DNA of 62,000 nucleotides. Source: Mesostigma viride (lineage: Eukaryota; Streptophyta; Mesostigmatophyceae; Mesostigmatales; Mesostigmataceae). Shown one piece after another: positions 15,201 to 24,100 of the stretch. A program made the position numbers and the translations under genes. The stretch's first letter is position 1, and each line of letters starts with the position of its first letter. Below the pieces are notes generated by a model. That model ran no database searches, was not told the origin of the DNA, and saw only the letters and a program-made list of their open reading frames with translations. The stretch covers positions 1,275,121-1,337,120 of the forward strand of contig RPFO01000103.1 in the NCBI GenBank assembly GCA_009746045.1. Direction: 5' to 3'.

Positions 15201-15332
15201 AGTGGCGGTTGGACTCCAGACGACTTTGTCGCGAGCGCTGAGGATGAGGGCTATGCCCAAGAGTATGATGACACGGGCAAGTATGACCAGGACCAGGAGT
15301 ATGAAGGCGACGGCGACCAGCAGTACATCTGA
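1537..15332 (+). CDS. FLA3: Kinesin-associated protein KAP (kinesin-2 non-motor subunit), C-terminal half, 13 exons, 5' partial
   Basis: KAP is the armadillo-repeat, non-motor subunit of heterotrimeric kinesin-2, which drives anterograde intraflagellar transport and links the motor pair to cargo. Exons read from frame and splice sites: 1537-1599, 2891-2977, 3696-3782, 4171-4245, 5111-5160, 5892-5949, 6821-6958, 8392-8457, 9374-9502, 10811-10840, 12116-12250, 13655-13779, 15203-15332 (TGA at 15330-15332). They join in frame into 390 residues. Diagnostic strings include [28 protein letters not shown]-like acidic segments and DKNPEVRK, which line up with animal KIFAP3 without large gaps; the usual family length is about 800 residues, so roughly the N-terminal half is outside the window. 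The tail after about residue 305 is acidic and Tyr/Gly/Asp-rich and ends DQQYI. All introns are GT-AG; phases are 0 except phase 2 after the fifth and twelfth exons. No frame breaks are seen. Family recognition is from memory of the animal protein. Confidence 0.93.
1640..1945. repeat. ~32-bp minisatellite in KAP intron
   Basis: About ten diverged tandem copies of a ~32-bp unit containing CGACCACATCTATAATAGCA follow the donor of the first visible exon. Nothing else is recognised in the rest of this intron (to 2890) apart from the exon-like echo at 2781-2810. Confidence 0.85.
2781..2810 (+). repeat. Degenerate copy of the start of the exon at 2891
   Basis: An acceptor-like GCAG followed by codons reading VVGLLFYQ lies about 106 bp before the real exon, which begins VMGLFYQ. 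The match covers the acceptor and about 25 coding bases and then stops. It looks like a remnant of a tandem duplication across the intron-exon boundary; use as an alternative short exon cannot be excluded. Confidence 0.6.
3529..3560 (+). repeat. Partial copy of the acceptor and start of the exon at 3696
   Basis: GTGACAGATGCTGGTG at 3531 repeats the sequence at the real acceptor (GTGACAGATGCTGGTGG at 3690), together with the upstream words GTGGTCACTCTA. The coding match ends after about 12 bases. Confidence 0.65.
4310..4391 (+). repeat. Tandem copy of the 3' end of the exon at 4171-4245 and its donor
   Basis: The sequence CTGGTGTTTAAGGTGAGG recurs about 82 bp after the real exon end and donor, followed by a diverged copy of the same intron start (including GGGCTTTTATTAA and TGGCAAGCA). 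Further, more decayed copies appear to follow at about 4392 and 4590. Confidence 0.7.
4717..4870. repeat. ~48-bp tandem repeat in KAP intron
   Basis: Three copies of a unit containing TATTTGTTGCTTGCTTTGAC and CACGGAAGCCTTT. The remainder of this intron (4246-5110) has no recognisable gene. Confidence 0.8.
5262..5412. repeat. (GGGCT)n microsatellite
   Basis: About 30 perfect GGGCT units (TGGGC phase) in the intron after the exon at 5111-5160. Open frames across it on both strands are artefacts of the repeat. Confidence 0.95.
5783..5815 (+). repeat. Partial copy of the acceptor and start of the exon at 5892
   Basis: GGCGCAGGTACAGTCACGAC at 5788 matches the real boundary GGCGCAGGTACATCCACGAC at 5885, then diverges. 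It lies 98 bp upstream of the real acceptor. Confidence 0.7.
6009..6580 (+). repeat. Four decayed copies of the donor region of the exon at 5892-5949
   Basis: The real exon ends GAGCTGTTG followed by GTGAGTGGCA. Similar words recur at about 6016 (GAGTTGTTGGTGACTGGCA), 6329 (GAGTTGCTGGTGCC), 6464 (ATAGCTGCTGGTATGTGGCA) and 6561 (GAGCTACTGGTGAGTTGCA). The spacing is irregular, so the copies may have diverged by indels. The intron also contains an (AAT)n tract. Confidence 0.6.
6170..6214. repeat. (AAT)n microsatellite
   Basis: About 15 perfect AAT/ATA units in the intron between the exons ending 5949 and starting 6821. Confidence 0.95.
7008..7069 (+). repeat. Copy of the 3' end of the exon at 6821-6958
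   Basis: Around 55 bases repeat the exon end, including GCTTCATGGG, CGACCTCAATGGGGGCGTGG and TGGAGG, with scattered substitutions. A shorter third copy (GAGGACGACATGGGCTGGAG) follows the G-rich tract at about 7271. Neither continues into an acceptable downstream exon. Confidence 0.75.
7072..7256. repeat. (GGGGT)n tract with a 28-G run
   Basis: GGGGT pentamers with a few TGGG variants flank an uninterrupted run of 28 G at about 7204-7231. The tract lies between two copies of the preceding exon's 3' end. Confidence 0.93.
7257..8391. other. Rest of KAP intron: no gene; TG tract and acceptor copies
   Basis: After the G-rich tract there is unique sequence, a (TG)n tract at about 7822-7864, and near the 3' end a 62-bp tandem duplication (about 8284-8399). 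The duplication carries GTCAGGTGGTCATCTTCTG twice, at about 8335 and at the real acceptor (exon start 8392). A shorter copy of the acceptor word CAGGTGGTCAT is at 8193. Confidence 0.7.
8498..8712. repeat. ~93-bp tandem repeat containing decayed copies of the exon end at 8457
   Basis: The exon at 8392-8457 ends GCTGAGGCTGGGATT. The following intron has three copies of a unit that starts GCAGGCCGAGGCCGGGATTT or a close variant (about 8500, 8594, 8688), each followed by a similar TTAGCTATGTATATAG segment. The first 45 bp after the real donor also match this unit. Confidence 0.75.
9556..9612 (+). repeat. Near-perfect copy of the 3' end of the exon at 9374-9502
   Basis: About 55 bases from CGCCGGTTCCTCATGTTCGA to CTGCGCAAGACGC repeat the exon end almost without change, 54 bp after the real donor, but the donor itself has changed (CGGGAAAG in place of CAGGTACAAG). 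A third, strongly decayed copy may be at about 9843-9904. Confidence 0.85.
9641..9810. repeat. Tandem repeat of AGTAGTAAGCTATGATATG units
   Basis: Two to three copies of a ~68-bp compound unit built from AGTAGTAAGCTATGATATG and CTATTATAAGTAAGC. The rest of this intron, to 10810, has no recognisable gene. Confidence 0.8.
11068..11214. repeat. 49-bp tandem repeat, three copies
   Basis: Three nearly identical 49-bp units containing CATGATCCTCTTGCCGTACC and ending GTTGCCTCAG, in the intron between the exons ending 10840 and starting 12116. Confidence 0.93.
11545..11756. repeat. 35-bp tandem repeat, about six copies
   Basis: Units contain CATCATTGTTATTATGGTAG and CATGCTGATGTAAAT. It lies in the same KAP intron as the preceding repeat. 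Confidence 0.93.
11874..12020 (+). repeat. Two decayed copies of the start of the exon at 12116
   Basis: The real boundary reads ACCGCAG followed by GACAAGAACCCCGAGGTGCG. Copies are at 11878 (ACCGCAGGACAGGAACCCCG, then GGTGCGCAAGAA) and at about 11991 (CTCAGGACAAGAACCCCGAC). The first keeps about 33 matching bases. Confidence 0.8.
12590..12760. repeat. ~20-bp tandem repeat
   Basis: About eight diverging units of GTGCCTTGAGTGTCAAGCAA lie in the intron after the exon at 12116-12250. Confidence 0.85.
12911..13478. repeat. 80-bp minisatellite, about seven copies
   Basis: Seven nearly identical 80-bp units containing GGTGGAACAAGTTGTATCTC and TCAATAACAACAATAGGCCC. The units are contiguous, so this is an ordinary tandem satellite and not an array with spacers. 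Confidence 0.95.
13538..13566 (+). repeat. Copy of the acceptor and start of the exon at 13655
   Basis: ACCAGGCGAACGGCGGGCAT at 13539 resembles the real boundary GTCAGGCGGACGGCGGCCAC 113 bp downstream. Confidence 0.6.
13803..13935 (+). repeat. Copies of the 3' end of the exon at 13655-13779
   Basis: AGCTACAACTCGGTCGGGGG recurs at about 13829, within 50 bp of the real exon end, and a weaker copy (TACTACAACATGGTCGAGGG) is at about 13907. Both are followed by GTGGG/GTGGA, close to a donor. Confidence 0.75.
14085..14650. repeat. Cluster of short GCCAC...GTGGC palindromes
   Basis: In the last KAP intron at least six short inverted repeats share the arms GCCAC and GTGGC with 0-5 bases between them: about 14093, 14138, 14180, 14504, 14552 and 14620. 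One longer hairpin pairs CACCAAATTTGGTG. The rest of the intron (13780-15202) shows no gene. Confidence 0.6.
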
Positions 15333-15572
15333 ATGAGTGCGCGGGCGAGAGCACTCACCAGGACATGTAAATGAGTATGATGGCGAGAGCAGCCAGCAGT
15401 ACATTTATTGGGATACAGGGCAACGGCTATCAGCTGTACATTCAAGTGTCATGATGGGCGTGCTTACGTAAATCTCCGGCCACCACTGAATGTTGACCTT
15501 ACACCGCTGACTGATGGCAACTGGCCTTTCTTTGTGCTATGTGAGCTTTTGCTCAAGCCAACCCTCACTCCG
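15333..15572 (+). other. KAP 3' flank: possible TGTAA signal and copy of the last exon end
   Basis: A TGTAA, the usual polyadenylation word in volvocine algae, is at 15366-15370, only 34 bp after the stop codon, so it may not be the one used. At 15373-15407 the sequence GAGTATGATGGCGAGAGCAG and CAGCAGTACATTT repeat the end of the last coding exon (15297-15331). No other gene is seen here. Confidence 0.45.
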
Positions 15573-15972
15573 CTATCGCTCAATATTTCCGAAGATACCG
15601 GCACCGCCCTGCCCAGCAAATATCGCTGTTGCAATATACGAGAATGCTCATAACTTTTGACTCCGGTCATGAAATTTCATCGGGTTGGTTGCATTAGACT
15701 CGTCTTTTGAAGACGAACACGCTGATATAATTTTCTACAGCTATCGCTCAATATTTCCGAAGATACCGGCACCGCCCTGCCCAGCAAATATCGCTGTTGC
15801 AATATACGAGAATGCTCATAACTTTTGACTCCGGCCATGAAATTTCATCGGTTTGGTTGCATTAATTAGACTCGTCTTTTGAAGACGAACACGCTGATAT
15901 AATTTTCTACAGCTATCGCTCCATATTTCCGAAGATACCGGCACCGCCCTGCCCAGCAAATATCGCTGTTTT
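15573..15972. repeat. ~170-bp tandem repeat, 2.3 copies
   Basis: Units start at 15573, 15741 and 15913 with CTATCGCTCAATATTTCCGA; the third is cut after about 60 bp, just before an ATG at 15984. Each full unit contains a perfect 7-bp stem hairpin (TCGTCTT/AAGACGA). Position before retroelement coding sequence suggests promoter-type monomers of a LINE, but that is inference. Confidence 0.85.
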
Positions 15973-15983
15973 TTCAGCTCGAT

Positions 15984-16745
15984 ATGGCGGGATACGACTC
16001 ATCCCAGCAATCACAAGCGTCCGGGGCCCTGCACCAACTCGCTGATGAAGCCATTGCGTCATTGGAAACACCCTTGCACGCTATGCCGGACGCCACTGTC
16101 AGCATCCAGCCGCTCCACTCCACCACTGCGCCGAACAGCGACCCTGCCATGGATACCCGCGAGGAGGCCTTTTCTGCCGAGGAAGCTGCCGCATTTTTAC
16201 CTGGCAAATGGCCAGTGTCGCGTACTCGCTCTGTGTGGATAAGACGAGAAGCCAGTGCCAACTGCACTTCTCAAAAAGGTGAGACCTGAGAGTGAGGTAT
16301 GGCTAGGTTAGGCTTCACACTGTGTTCTTTGTTGCAAATGAAATAACGTTTTTATTACCAATACTCTACCTAACTTGGCAGCTCTGTTTCAGCAATGGCT
16401 GGGCTCGATGAAAGAAAGGAGGGCTGGCCACACTTGCCACGCACCACCATGACCAAGACAGAGTTCAAGGATCCACACAGAGCTACATCCAACGCCCTGG
16501 TGGAAACACACACTTATCCCAATGAATGCCTTACACTTACGCAATATCTTGCGTCAGCCTTACCTCGTAGCCACGCTCAGTATCTGATCCTGACGACAAC
16601 CGCTTTGTCGTCCATACTGCTTCAATTACACCAAAGCTACTCCGTGGCACTCGGCTTTGGTCAGCACCAAGACCTAAAAGTACACAAAATCCTAAGTCGT
16701 TGTCTGCAACGACTCCCTGTTCCGCATATGAAACATATCATCTAG
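15984..16745 (+). CDS. Hypothetical two-exon ORF (about 215 aa)
   Basis: I do not recognise this product. Exon 1 would be 15984-16278, starting at an ATG (MAGYDSSQQ) 12 bp after a tandem repeat. Exon 2 would be 16393-16745, ending at a TAG. The intervening 114 bp begins GTGAGA and ends CTGTTTCAG, and the join is in frame (phase 1), giving about 215 residues with no clear domain, signal peptide or membrane segment. It could be a small host gene, a 5' ORF of the LINE that follows, or chance. Support is only frame and splice consensus. Confidence 0.3.
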
Positions 16746-17381
16746 CACTTTCTCTTTAGACGACAAAATCAACTAGACAACCTGGGTAGGCCAGAAATCC
16801 CAGACGACAAAATGCCCTTGTCGCAGAGCACTCCAGTGTCGACTTGCCGACCCCTGAGCTTGCCAAACAACTATATCACCAACCAAGCATGTACGACAAC
16901 TAGCTGGCCCTGACGAGAAAAGCTGCCTTGTCGCATTCACAAAAGCGGCTTGCCAGCCTGCCGAATATCAATGCCAATATTGCACGACATTATCTACCTG
17001 CAGCGGACAGTTCTCGAAATCAATAACGCGCCAGCTTGCGTGCACGTGCATGTTCAGCCTGCACGATCCGCATAATTGCCAGGCTGGCAGCCTAGCTTGG
17101 TCCGTGTTGTAGTCCAGCAGCCAGTGCGTGCTGCTTGCCAGCGTTGGCACTGACCTCCTGGTGACGCATGTCAGTACCGCTGTCAACTCCCCGTGCTGCG
17201 CGTCGCGCTACGGCGCATGCGTTGCTCCCGTAAGGCCCAAATGCCAAAGGCGTAACAACTCGCACACGCGCAATGCCTAGCTGCCTCGCCTCGTCCCCCG
17301 GGCCGGCCGCGTGGCGGCCCCGCGTAAAGCCAATACTCGTGCGAATCGGAACGGCGCGCGACACCAGGCCTTAACGCCATC
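16746..17381. other. No gene recognised before LINE ORF1
   Basis: GC-rich unique sequence, possibly the 5' part of the LINE. It contains repeated words CGACAA and TTGTCG, some arranged as small inverted repeats (for example about 16801-16823). I see no coding region on either strand that I can defend. Confidence 0.5.
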
Positions 17382-18155
17382 ATGCGCCTGTCCCGAGCTG
17401 CCGCCCTCACCATCCTGCACCTGGCTGCCGAGAAAAAGTGCGAGATCCGGGACTGCAACCAACAGGTTACCCACCAGTCGGACTTTCTCCACGACGACCC
17501 CGACGACACCGACCTCTGCCTCGCAGTCTGGTGGACGTGCTCCCGTCTTTCCGACAGCGCCCTTGAGCGCTTTGTCATGGCCTCTCTGGACCTGGATCGA
17601 GCCGACCCCACTGTTGCTGCCGCCATCGGCATCACCGCCAAGCAAGTCGCCAATACCTGCTTCGATTGCCTCCCTCCCCTCCTCAACGCTGCCCTCAACC
17701 CTGTCCACAACCACCTCGCCACCCACCACGCCCATTCCTCACACGCCGACACCTCCATCCACTACGCCATCACCCACATTGCAGCAGGGCTGCAGCAGCA
17801 GCAGCAGCTCCTCCACCAGCTCCAGCAACAACTTGCCGCCTCCATAACTCCTGCCAAGACCACCTATGCCGCCACGCTTCAGAAGTCAGAACCCTACGGA
17901 GCTCATCAACGAAATCAAAACAGCCGTCAAGGCCAGCACAAGGGATGCTATGCACGAACCCATTCGCTCATGCAGTATTGTGGTACGTGGCGTCCCCTCG
18001 AACGTCAACGATGCACGCCTGGGCACCTACCTCCGGGGCGACCCCTTCCTGGGGAAGCTCGGCGTGGCCCAAAGCGTCGTCATCAAAACGGCACGACGGC
18101 TCGGCGGCCCCACCGCCCCTGTCTTGGTGGAATTCCACCGCAAGGAGGACAAACT

Positions 18156-18160
18156 GCAGG
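18156..18160. repeat. Target site duplication, left copy (GCAGG)
   Basis: GCAGG immediately precedes the left LTR and is repeated at 26195-26199 right after the right LTR. It marks the insertion of the element into LINE ORF1. Confidence 0.9.
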
Positions 18161-18858
18161 AGTTAACGCCAAGCGCATTGGCGTGATCCTGATTCGGCAT
18201 ATCTCTGCGATTCCAGCGGCACCGGAACGAGTTCATTCCGACAAGTATCAAGAAAGTTATGGCGTTCCGACTTCCCGGTCGCGCGCGAGCGCGAGCCGGC
18301 TGTTCTTCTAAGTCGGTCGTGAATATTTGCCGACGACATATGGGGTCGACAGTAATTCCTGGGCTGACAGGAATTAGGTGCTGTACCTACGACGGTATTG
18401 GATTAATACGTCGTACGCAGGAAATAGGAACCTTAACCTGTGGTCTGTTGGTACCGCAGGCTTAGTCCTGGACTTCTAGGTGCAGATGCAATAATCACTG
18501 TGGTGACTGTACTCTGTGGTCACTGTGCCTGTATGGCAGACCTACTGTATAGGAGCTGGGCTCTGTACAGGTAGTGAATACTGTACCGGGGTGTTATTAC
18601 TGAGCAGGCCTCCTAGGCTGCTCAGGACTAGCAAGCACAGTGCACAAGTATATAAACAATAGGCCAGTGCCAAATGGGCATCTCTTGCGAGCCCGCCTCA
18701 CGTGTTGTGCCTTGACTTGGCAAGCGCGTGTACAAGCCTCAAGTGTGTGAGCGCTGTAAACATTATCCGATTTTAACAAAGCTCCGTTTCCAACCATATT
18801 CACACATTGCTGCATTGCAACCATATCCTTCACATTGCGTGTGCTAAGAACGTTAACT
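18161..18858 (+). repeat. Left LTR, family A copy 1
   Basis: Starts AGTTAACGCC and ends TTAACT. It carries a TATATAAA box at 18649-18656, a plausible promoter for the genomic transcript. Confidence 0.93.
18649..18656 (+). promoter_or_regulatory. TATA box in family A LTR
   Basis: TATATAAA about 200 bp before the LTR end. The same box is at matching places in the other family A LTRs (25985, 42346, 49031). Promoter role is inferred from position. Confidence 0.5.
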
Positions 18859-21156
18859 CAAATTACAACCAGTCTCAGCGGAACGGCCAGGAGGGTCGTT
18901 GCCGGTTGCGGTGTGCAGCGTTGACGACGAGAGGAGCTCGTCCGGTGGTGAATGGTGCAGGAGGAACAACGGCAGCAGGATTTCCGGTTTCGGCAGTCTG
19001 CTGGGGGTTCGATTTCTCCTGAATTACGCCGTGTCGTTCGGGATCTATCTTTATTGCTTGCAGATCGTCCGCCTGTAAATCGCAGCTTCGTGCAATTCGT
19101 CGACGACCAGGTCGAAGATTGGGAGCGAATTCTGCGACACGTACAAACCATCGTCATTCCGGAGCACCGGAGCATCGACGACCTTGAGCAGGAGCTTCAC
19201 GGGTTGGTCGGCATCCAGACGGTGATTACTGCAGTAGCAGAGCGAGTGCGGACGGAGTTGGCAGCAAGGCGAGGCGAGGTTGCGGAGCAGCTGGCGCAGG
19301 GCGACACGAGTTTGTGCCGACAGTAGCGGGCGCGGGAGTACCACGTGCTTTCGCAGGCGGCATCGGCGACGAGGGTGTTGCAGCGGGGCCAGTTAGGCGT
19401 GAACGACGCGGAGCGGAGCATCACAGGCGGCTTGCAGAGGTCGGGGCGACAGCGGAAGCCATCGCCGGAGGACAGCGCGCGACAAGAGTCGGCAGGTTTC
19501 CAGAGCGAGTAAGAGTTCCTTTTCAGGAGCTGCCCCCGCCCCTTCGCGTTCGTGTGACGCGTTGGGAGGAGTTTGCACCTCTTGGGTACGATAGTGACCT
19601 TGAGGTAGGGCAGGGGGTGTCGCTGGGCTAGGCGACGAGACACTTGGCGACCACGAGGTGCCAACGTACAATCCGCGAGGGCCAACGACGGGTTGTCACC
19701 TGTCTACTTTACCAACGGTGACGATTCAGTCATCGCGGGCCGACAGCGGGTCGACGACGGCGCAGCAGGTAGCAGGGTACCAGAGCTGATTGTGGTGAGC
19801 GACAGCGACGACGACAGCGACAAGGAGAACCAGGACGCGCCTGGGGCCAGCCGTGGTGGTCTTGCCTGAGTGGTAACACTTGGCACTTTCCTTTCTTGTT
19901 CAGTAGCTTATATTGCTTTAATTGCTGCTTGGCCACTTGGCTGGCTGTAGCAGATCTGAACAGAGGCCATCATGGAGGATGGAGCTATCAACCAACAAGC
20001 GGGCTTTATGGGCTTCGGCGGCGCGGCGCTGGGCTGGATGGACGAGATGGACGCGATGGACGCGGTGGACGCGATGGACGCGGGGACGGCCAGGCGCTGG
20101 GAGACCAGGCTGAGGTGCCAGATAATCAGAGCCAAGGATCGCAGGGCGGGCAGCACGCGCCAGCCGCAGATCAAGCGGCGCCTAAGCGACCAACGTTGCT
20201 GAGGGGTACGCGGTGCTAGGCCAGTTTCAGTCCATCAAGGACAATTGGCAGCCCCGGGATGCTGAGAGGATGTTAGAGGACATGAACTTGTACACGGAGA
20301 TATACAACGGTGACAAGCTTCGCATCCTGGCGTCTAGTGCCTACATACGGCAGTCGGCGAGGCGGCTGTTCAAGTTTGTTCGGGAGCGACACGCGGCGGG
20401 GGACACCTGGGCGGCGTTTATGACGCGACTCAGGTCGTTCCTGAGTGACAAGAGGACCATAGATGGGTCCCACCTGAAGCAAGAATACCTGGACTACAAG
20501 CCCATCAAGGGGCAGCTAGTGGTCCACGCCTTTGAAGACTTCGTCAAGCTGAGGGAGGACGCCATGGCCAAGGGCTTCTTCGTCGCAGATCGGATGGCCA
20601 TGGGCGACTTTCTCAAGTCGCTGCAGCTGGATCCGGTCACCATGGATAATGTGACCATCCACATGCGACAGGTCCATGGCTGGGCAGCCATGACGGACCA
20701 GTTGTATGAGTGTTTCAGCGGCAAGTACGTGGGTGGTAAGCGCCCTCGTCAGGGTGATGAGGAGGCCACTGAACCCACGGTTAAGTCCATGAGGGGATCG
20801 GGCCACGGGGGCCCAGCGCCTCGAGAGGGCCTGAGACCTCTTCAAGGGGTCGAGGAAGGTCCAGGAGGGGGCGTGACAGAAGGGCTGGACGGGGGACCCC
20901 GCCGAAGTCGGGACATCCACAGTCCCAGTTTGACTTCAAGAGGGTGGGTGGTCCTCCCAAGGCTGGGCCCAGCAGTGGGACCTCACGGGACATCAGTCAG
21001 GTGGAATGTTATTTCTGCCAGGGGAAGGGTCACTTCAGGAATGAGTGTCCCTCGTACCTGAGGCAGGAAGGTCAGAGCAAGCCAGCTCAGGGTGGCAGCA
21101 AGGACAAGGCTGGTCCATCCCAGGACAAGGGCAAGGGCAAGGCTGCTGATCATTGA
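18859..21156 (+). pseudogene. gag region of family A copy 1 (several frame breaks)
   Basis: Gag should form the particle and bind RNA. Coding sequence is visible in pieces: 18952-19326 (helical, charged; TAG at 19324-19326, with the frame staying open for about 180 bp after it), a stretch in another frame to 20209, the capsid-like segment 20213 to about 20800 (LYTEIYNGDKLRIL and following), and the nucleocapsid-like segment (frame 1 to 21153) with RG-rich sequence and the knuckle CYFCQGKGHFRNEC at about 21006-21047. At least three frame changes or stops separate them. With LTRs about 99% alike these could be true mutations, introns or consensus errors. No protease motif is seen before integrase. 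Confidence 0.7.
21154..21156 (+). other. In-frame TGA between nucleocapsid and pol
   Basis: The CCHC-bearing frame ends at this TGA (context CAT TGA CTT), and the same frame is then open without interruption to 24744. Pol has no ATG until about 21304. Stop readthrough to make Gag-Pol is one explanation; a simple nonsense mutation is another. Confidence 0.5.
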
Positions 21157-24100
21157 CTTGAGCCTGCACACATCCCTGAACCCTGGAGGGTGCCCCCAGG
21201 GGTGTGTAATGAAGCTGCTAGTGACAGCAGTGAGGGGCAGCCCCATGCTCTAGTGAAAGAGCCTATTGGACACGATGGGGCAAGCTTGGTTACCACAGAG
21301 AGTATGCCAGCTGTAGCTGCAGTGGTTACTCGCCAACGTGCCCGCCATGGCGGTGCTGAGCCTGAGGTAGGACCTGGTGATGTGGACCCAGGTGGATCTC
21401 AGAAGCATTCTGACCGTGCAGGACTGGCACAGGATGGTCAGGATGAGGATAGGGCTGGAGACAGTCTGACAGGCACGACCCTGGTGCCTCCTGTACATAA
21501 GGGATCTGTACATACCTTGAGTGCTAATAATGACAATAAAAGGTTTTCTCTCTTGTATGACATTGCCTCAAGGTTGCATACCATGTTTGGCCATGCAGCT
21601 CAGTCTTTGCAAGTTGCTAGACGGCTGGGAGGAAGTGAGTTGTACTCCATCTGCCAACAGGTTGCTCAAGCTTGCAAGTGCAGGCTAGTTGCTAGAAAGC
21701 CCAAGCAGTCTCATGCCAGGACTCCTATTTTGCAGCCAGGCCATGTGCAGGTAGATATTCAGAGAATCAGGGGTTTGAAGCTGCTGGTGGCAGTGGACAG
21801 ATATACCAAGTACAAGACCCTAGAGATCCTGCCTGACATGGAGAAGCCTACATTGATTGCTGCTCTGAAGTTGACAAGGAGCAGGTACCCTGGGTTGGAG
21901 TTGTTGCAGTGTGACATTCAGTTTGAGTGCTGTGAGAACCTGCCAGAGTTTCCAGAGTTGCTGATTACACCCAGGGAGAGCCACGGCCAGCAAGGGGTGG
22001 TGGAGAGAGCCATCCAAGAGATCAAGACTGTGCTGCTGGTGGAGAGGATTCCAAGGACGTCATCTGCCATTGTGACATCTGCATGGCTACGTTCTGTGGA
22101 GGACAGGCTGAACCTGAGGACTCCCATGTTCTTTGGTGACATTGCCATCAATCCTCTTATGCTGCATACCAGGATGCTGCCAGCTGATGCTGAGCAGGCA
22201 TGGAAGGAGAAGCTAGAGGCCAAGTTCCTCAAGCTGAGGCAGAAAGACAAGGGCTGGAGTGTCCTAGAACCTAACGTTGGACAACAGGTTGTTGTGTGGA
22301 AGGAACCAAGCTTTCCAGGGAAACGTGGCAGCTGGCATGATGGGGTGGTGACCCGAGTAGAAGCCGCTGGCCATAAGTGCTGGGTGGCCATTGATGGCTC
22401 CCAAGCAGTGCACCGTCTGTCCTGGTCAAAGATCCGTCCCCGGGGAGGTAATCAAGGAGACCTCTTCCAGGTGCCCGCTGGTGTACAAGGCGGGGGTGAC
22501 GTGGAGCTTCCTGATCAGGGTGCTACAGCTGTATCGAGCCCTCAGGGTGACCCTGGCCCGGCCCCTGGGGTACCTTCACATACGGTGGTTGGGCAAGCAG
22601 GCGGACAGGCTGCACCTCCGGAACGGCCCGACACCAGGCCTAGGGGTGTGCGTCTATCAGATATTGTACAGGCTTTGCAAAGAGCCAAGAAGGAGCCTAA
22701 GGTGTCCAAGCTTGTCCAGTTGGATGAACCTGAGGTAGCTGCCATGGAGATAGATACCAATGCACAGGTTTCTGTCATGGGACCTCAGCATACAGGAGAA
22801 CTGCTGGTCGGAGAACCAAGTTGCCCCTGGGTGTCTGATTTCAGTGGTAGGACGCATCTAAGGGTGTTGGGAGAGGTTACTGCCCCTGTCATGGGTGTGG
22901 ATGTGACCTTCCTTGTCCTAGAGGACTATGATGGCCCTGTGATTTTGGGTCAGAATTTTCTGGGCAATCCTGGGATTTCTATCAGAGCTACAGCTCTGAG
23001 AAGAGATGGCTGGGGGATGATTCCCCTAGAAAATTTCAGGACAACATTTCCAGTCAGGTGCAGGGCCAAGCCGGTCAAGGGTGTAAAATGGGATGAAGGG
23101 GAGGTGCCCCCAGCGGCCAGTTTGGTGATTCCAGCTGTGTTGCACCCCAGCAGTATTGGCATAACTCACAGGAGCCTTGCTGCACACTCTCCTTTGACAT
23201 ATGACCAGCTGGTCCAAGAGATGAGCTCGCCTACTTTGTTTGAGGCTTGGAAGCTCGCCTTCTCCAAGGCATTGGAGGAGTGGTTGCAGTTTGAGTGTGC
23301 TGCACCAACAGACAGACGTCCCCCAGCATCAAGGAAGCTTGCTTTGAGATTTGTGCTGAAGAGGAAGGTTGTGGATGAGGTATCAGTGCCCCATGTCAGG
23401 CCTGTCCTGAATGAGTATCACGGCACGGGGAGTCTGCCAGGAGAGGAGCTATACACGCCAGGGATGCTACACGACACATGGAGAATTTTGCTATGTCTCT
23501 ACGTGGGGTTGCTGAACAGGGGAGCAGCTATGTCATCAGTGCTGCTGGACTTCAAGAGGGCATTTTTAAAATCTGATCCAGAAGTGGCCAGGAGGGTGTG
23601 GAAGCAGGATGAGCCTTACTGTGTTGAGGTGCCTGCCATCTGGAAGCTGGAGCTGCATCAACAATTCCTGGTTATTCTGAAGGGCCTGGAAGGACTCAGG
23701 TCGAGCCCAATCATCTGGAGACTCACGCTGCAGGAAGCTCTGATCAGTGAGTGTGGCTTGAGAGTGTCTTCAGTTGATCCCTGTTTGCTGCTGGCCCAAT
23801 GGGAGGGTCTGCCAGTGTATGCTAGTTTGCATGGAGATGATCTGCATTTGCTAGCCCCCACGACCTGGCTGAAGAAGTTTATTCCTGTCATCAGTGGCAA
23901 GTTTTCACTGGGCAAGGAGCTGTGGCAGGAGCCCAACAAGCCTGTAGTGTTCTGTGGAATGCAGGCTACCCTGTTCAGGAGGGACGGGGAGTGGAGTATC
24001 AGGCTTCAGGCTGGAGGAGATTATAAACAGACCATTGTGAAGGCCTTGCCAGAGAAGATCACCCAGGCTGCAGGACCTGAGTTGAGAGGCATGTGGGCCT

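Noticed and set aside
17183-17758. Long minus-strand frames opposite LINE ORF1
   Set aside because: They are shadows of the GC-rich plus-strand coding sequence; no motifs.
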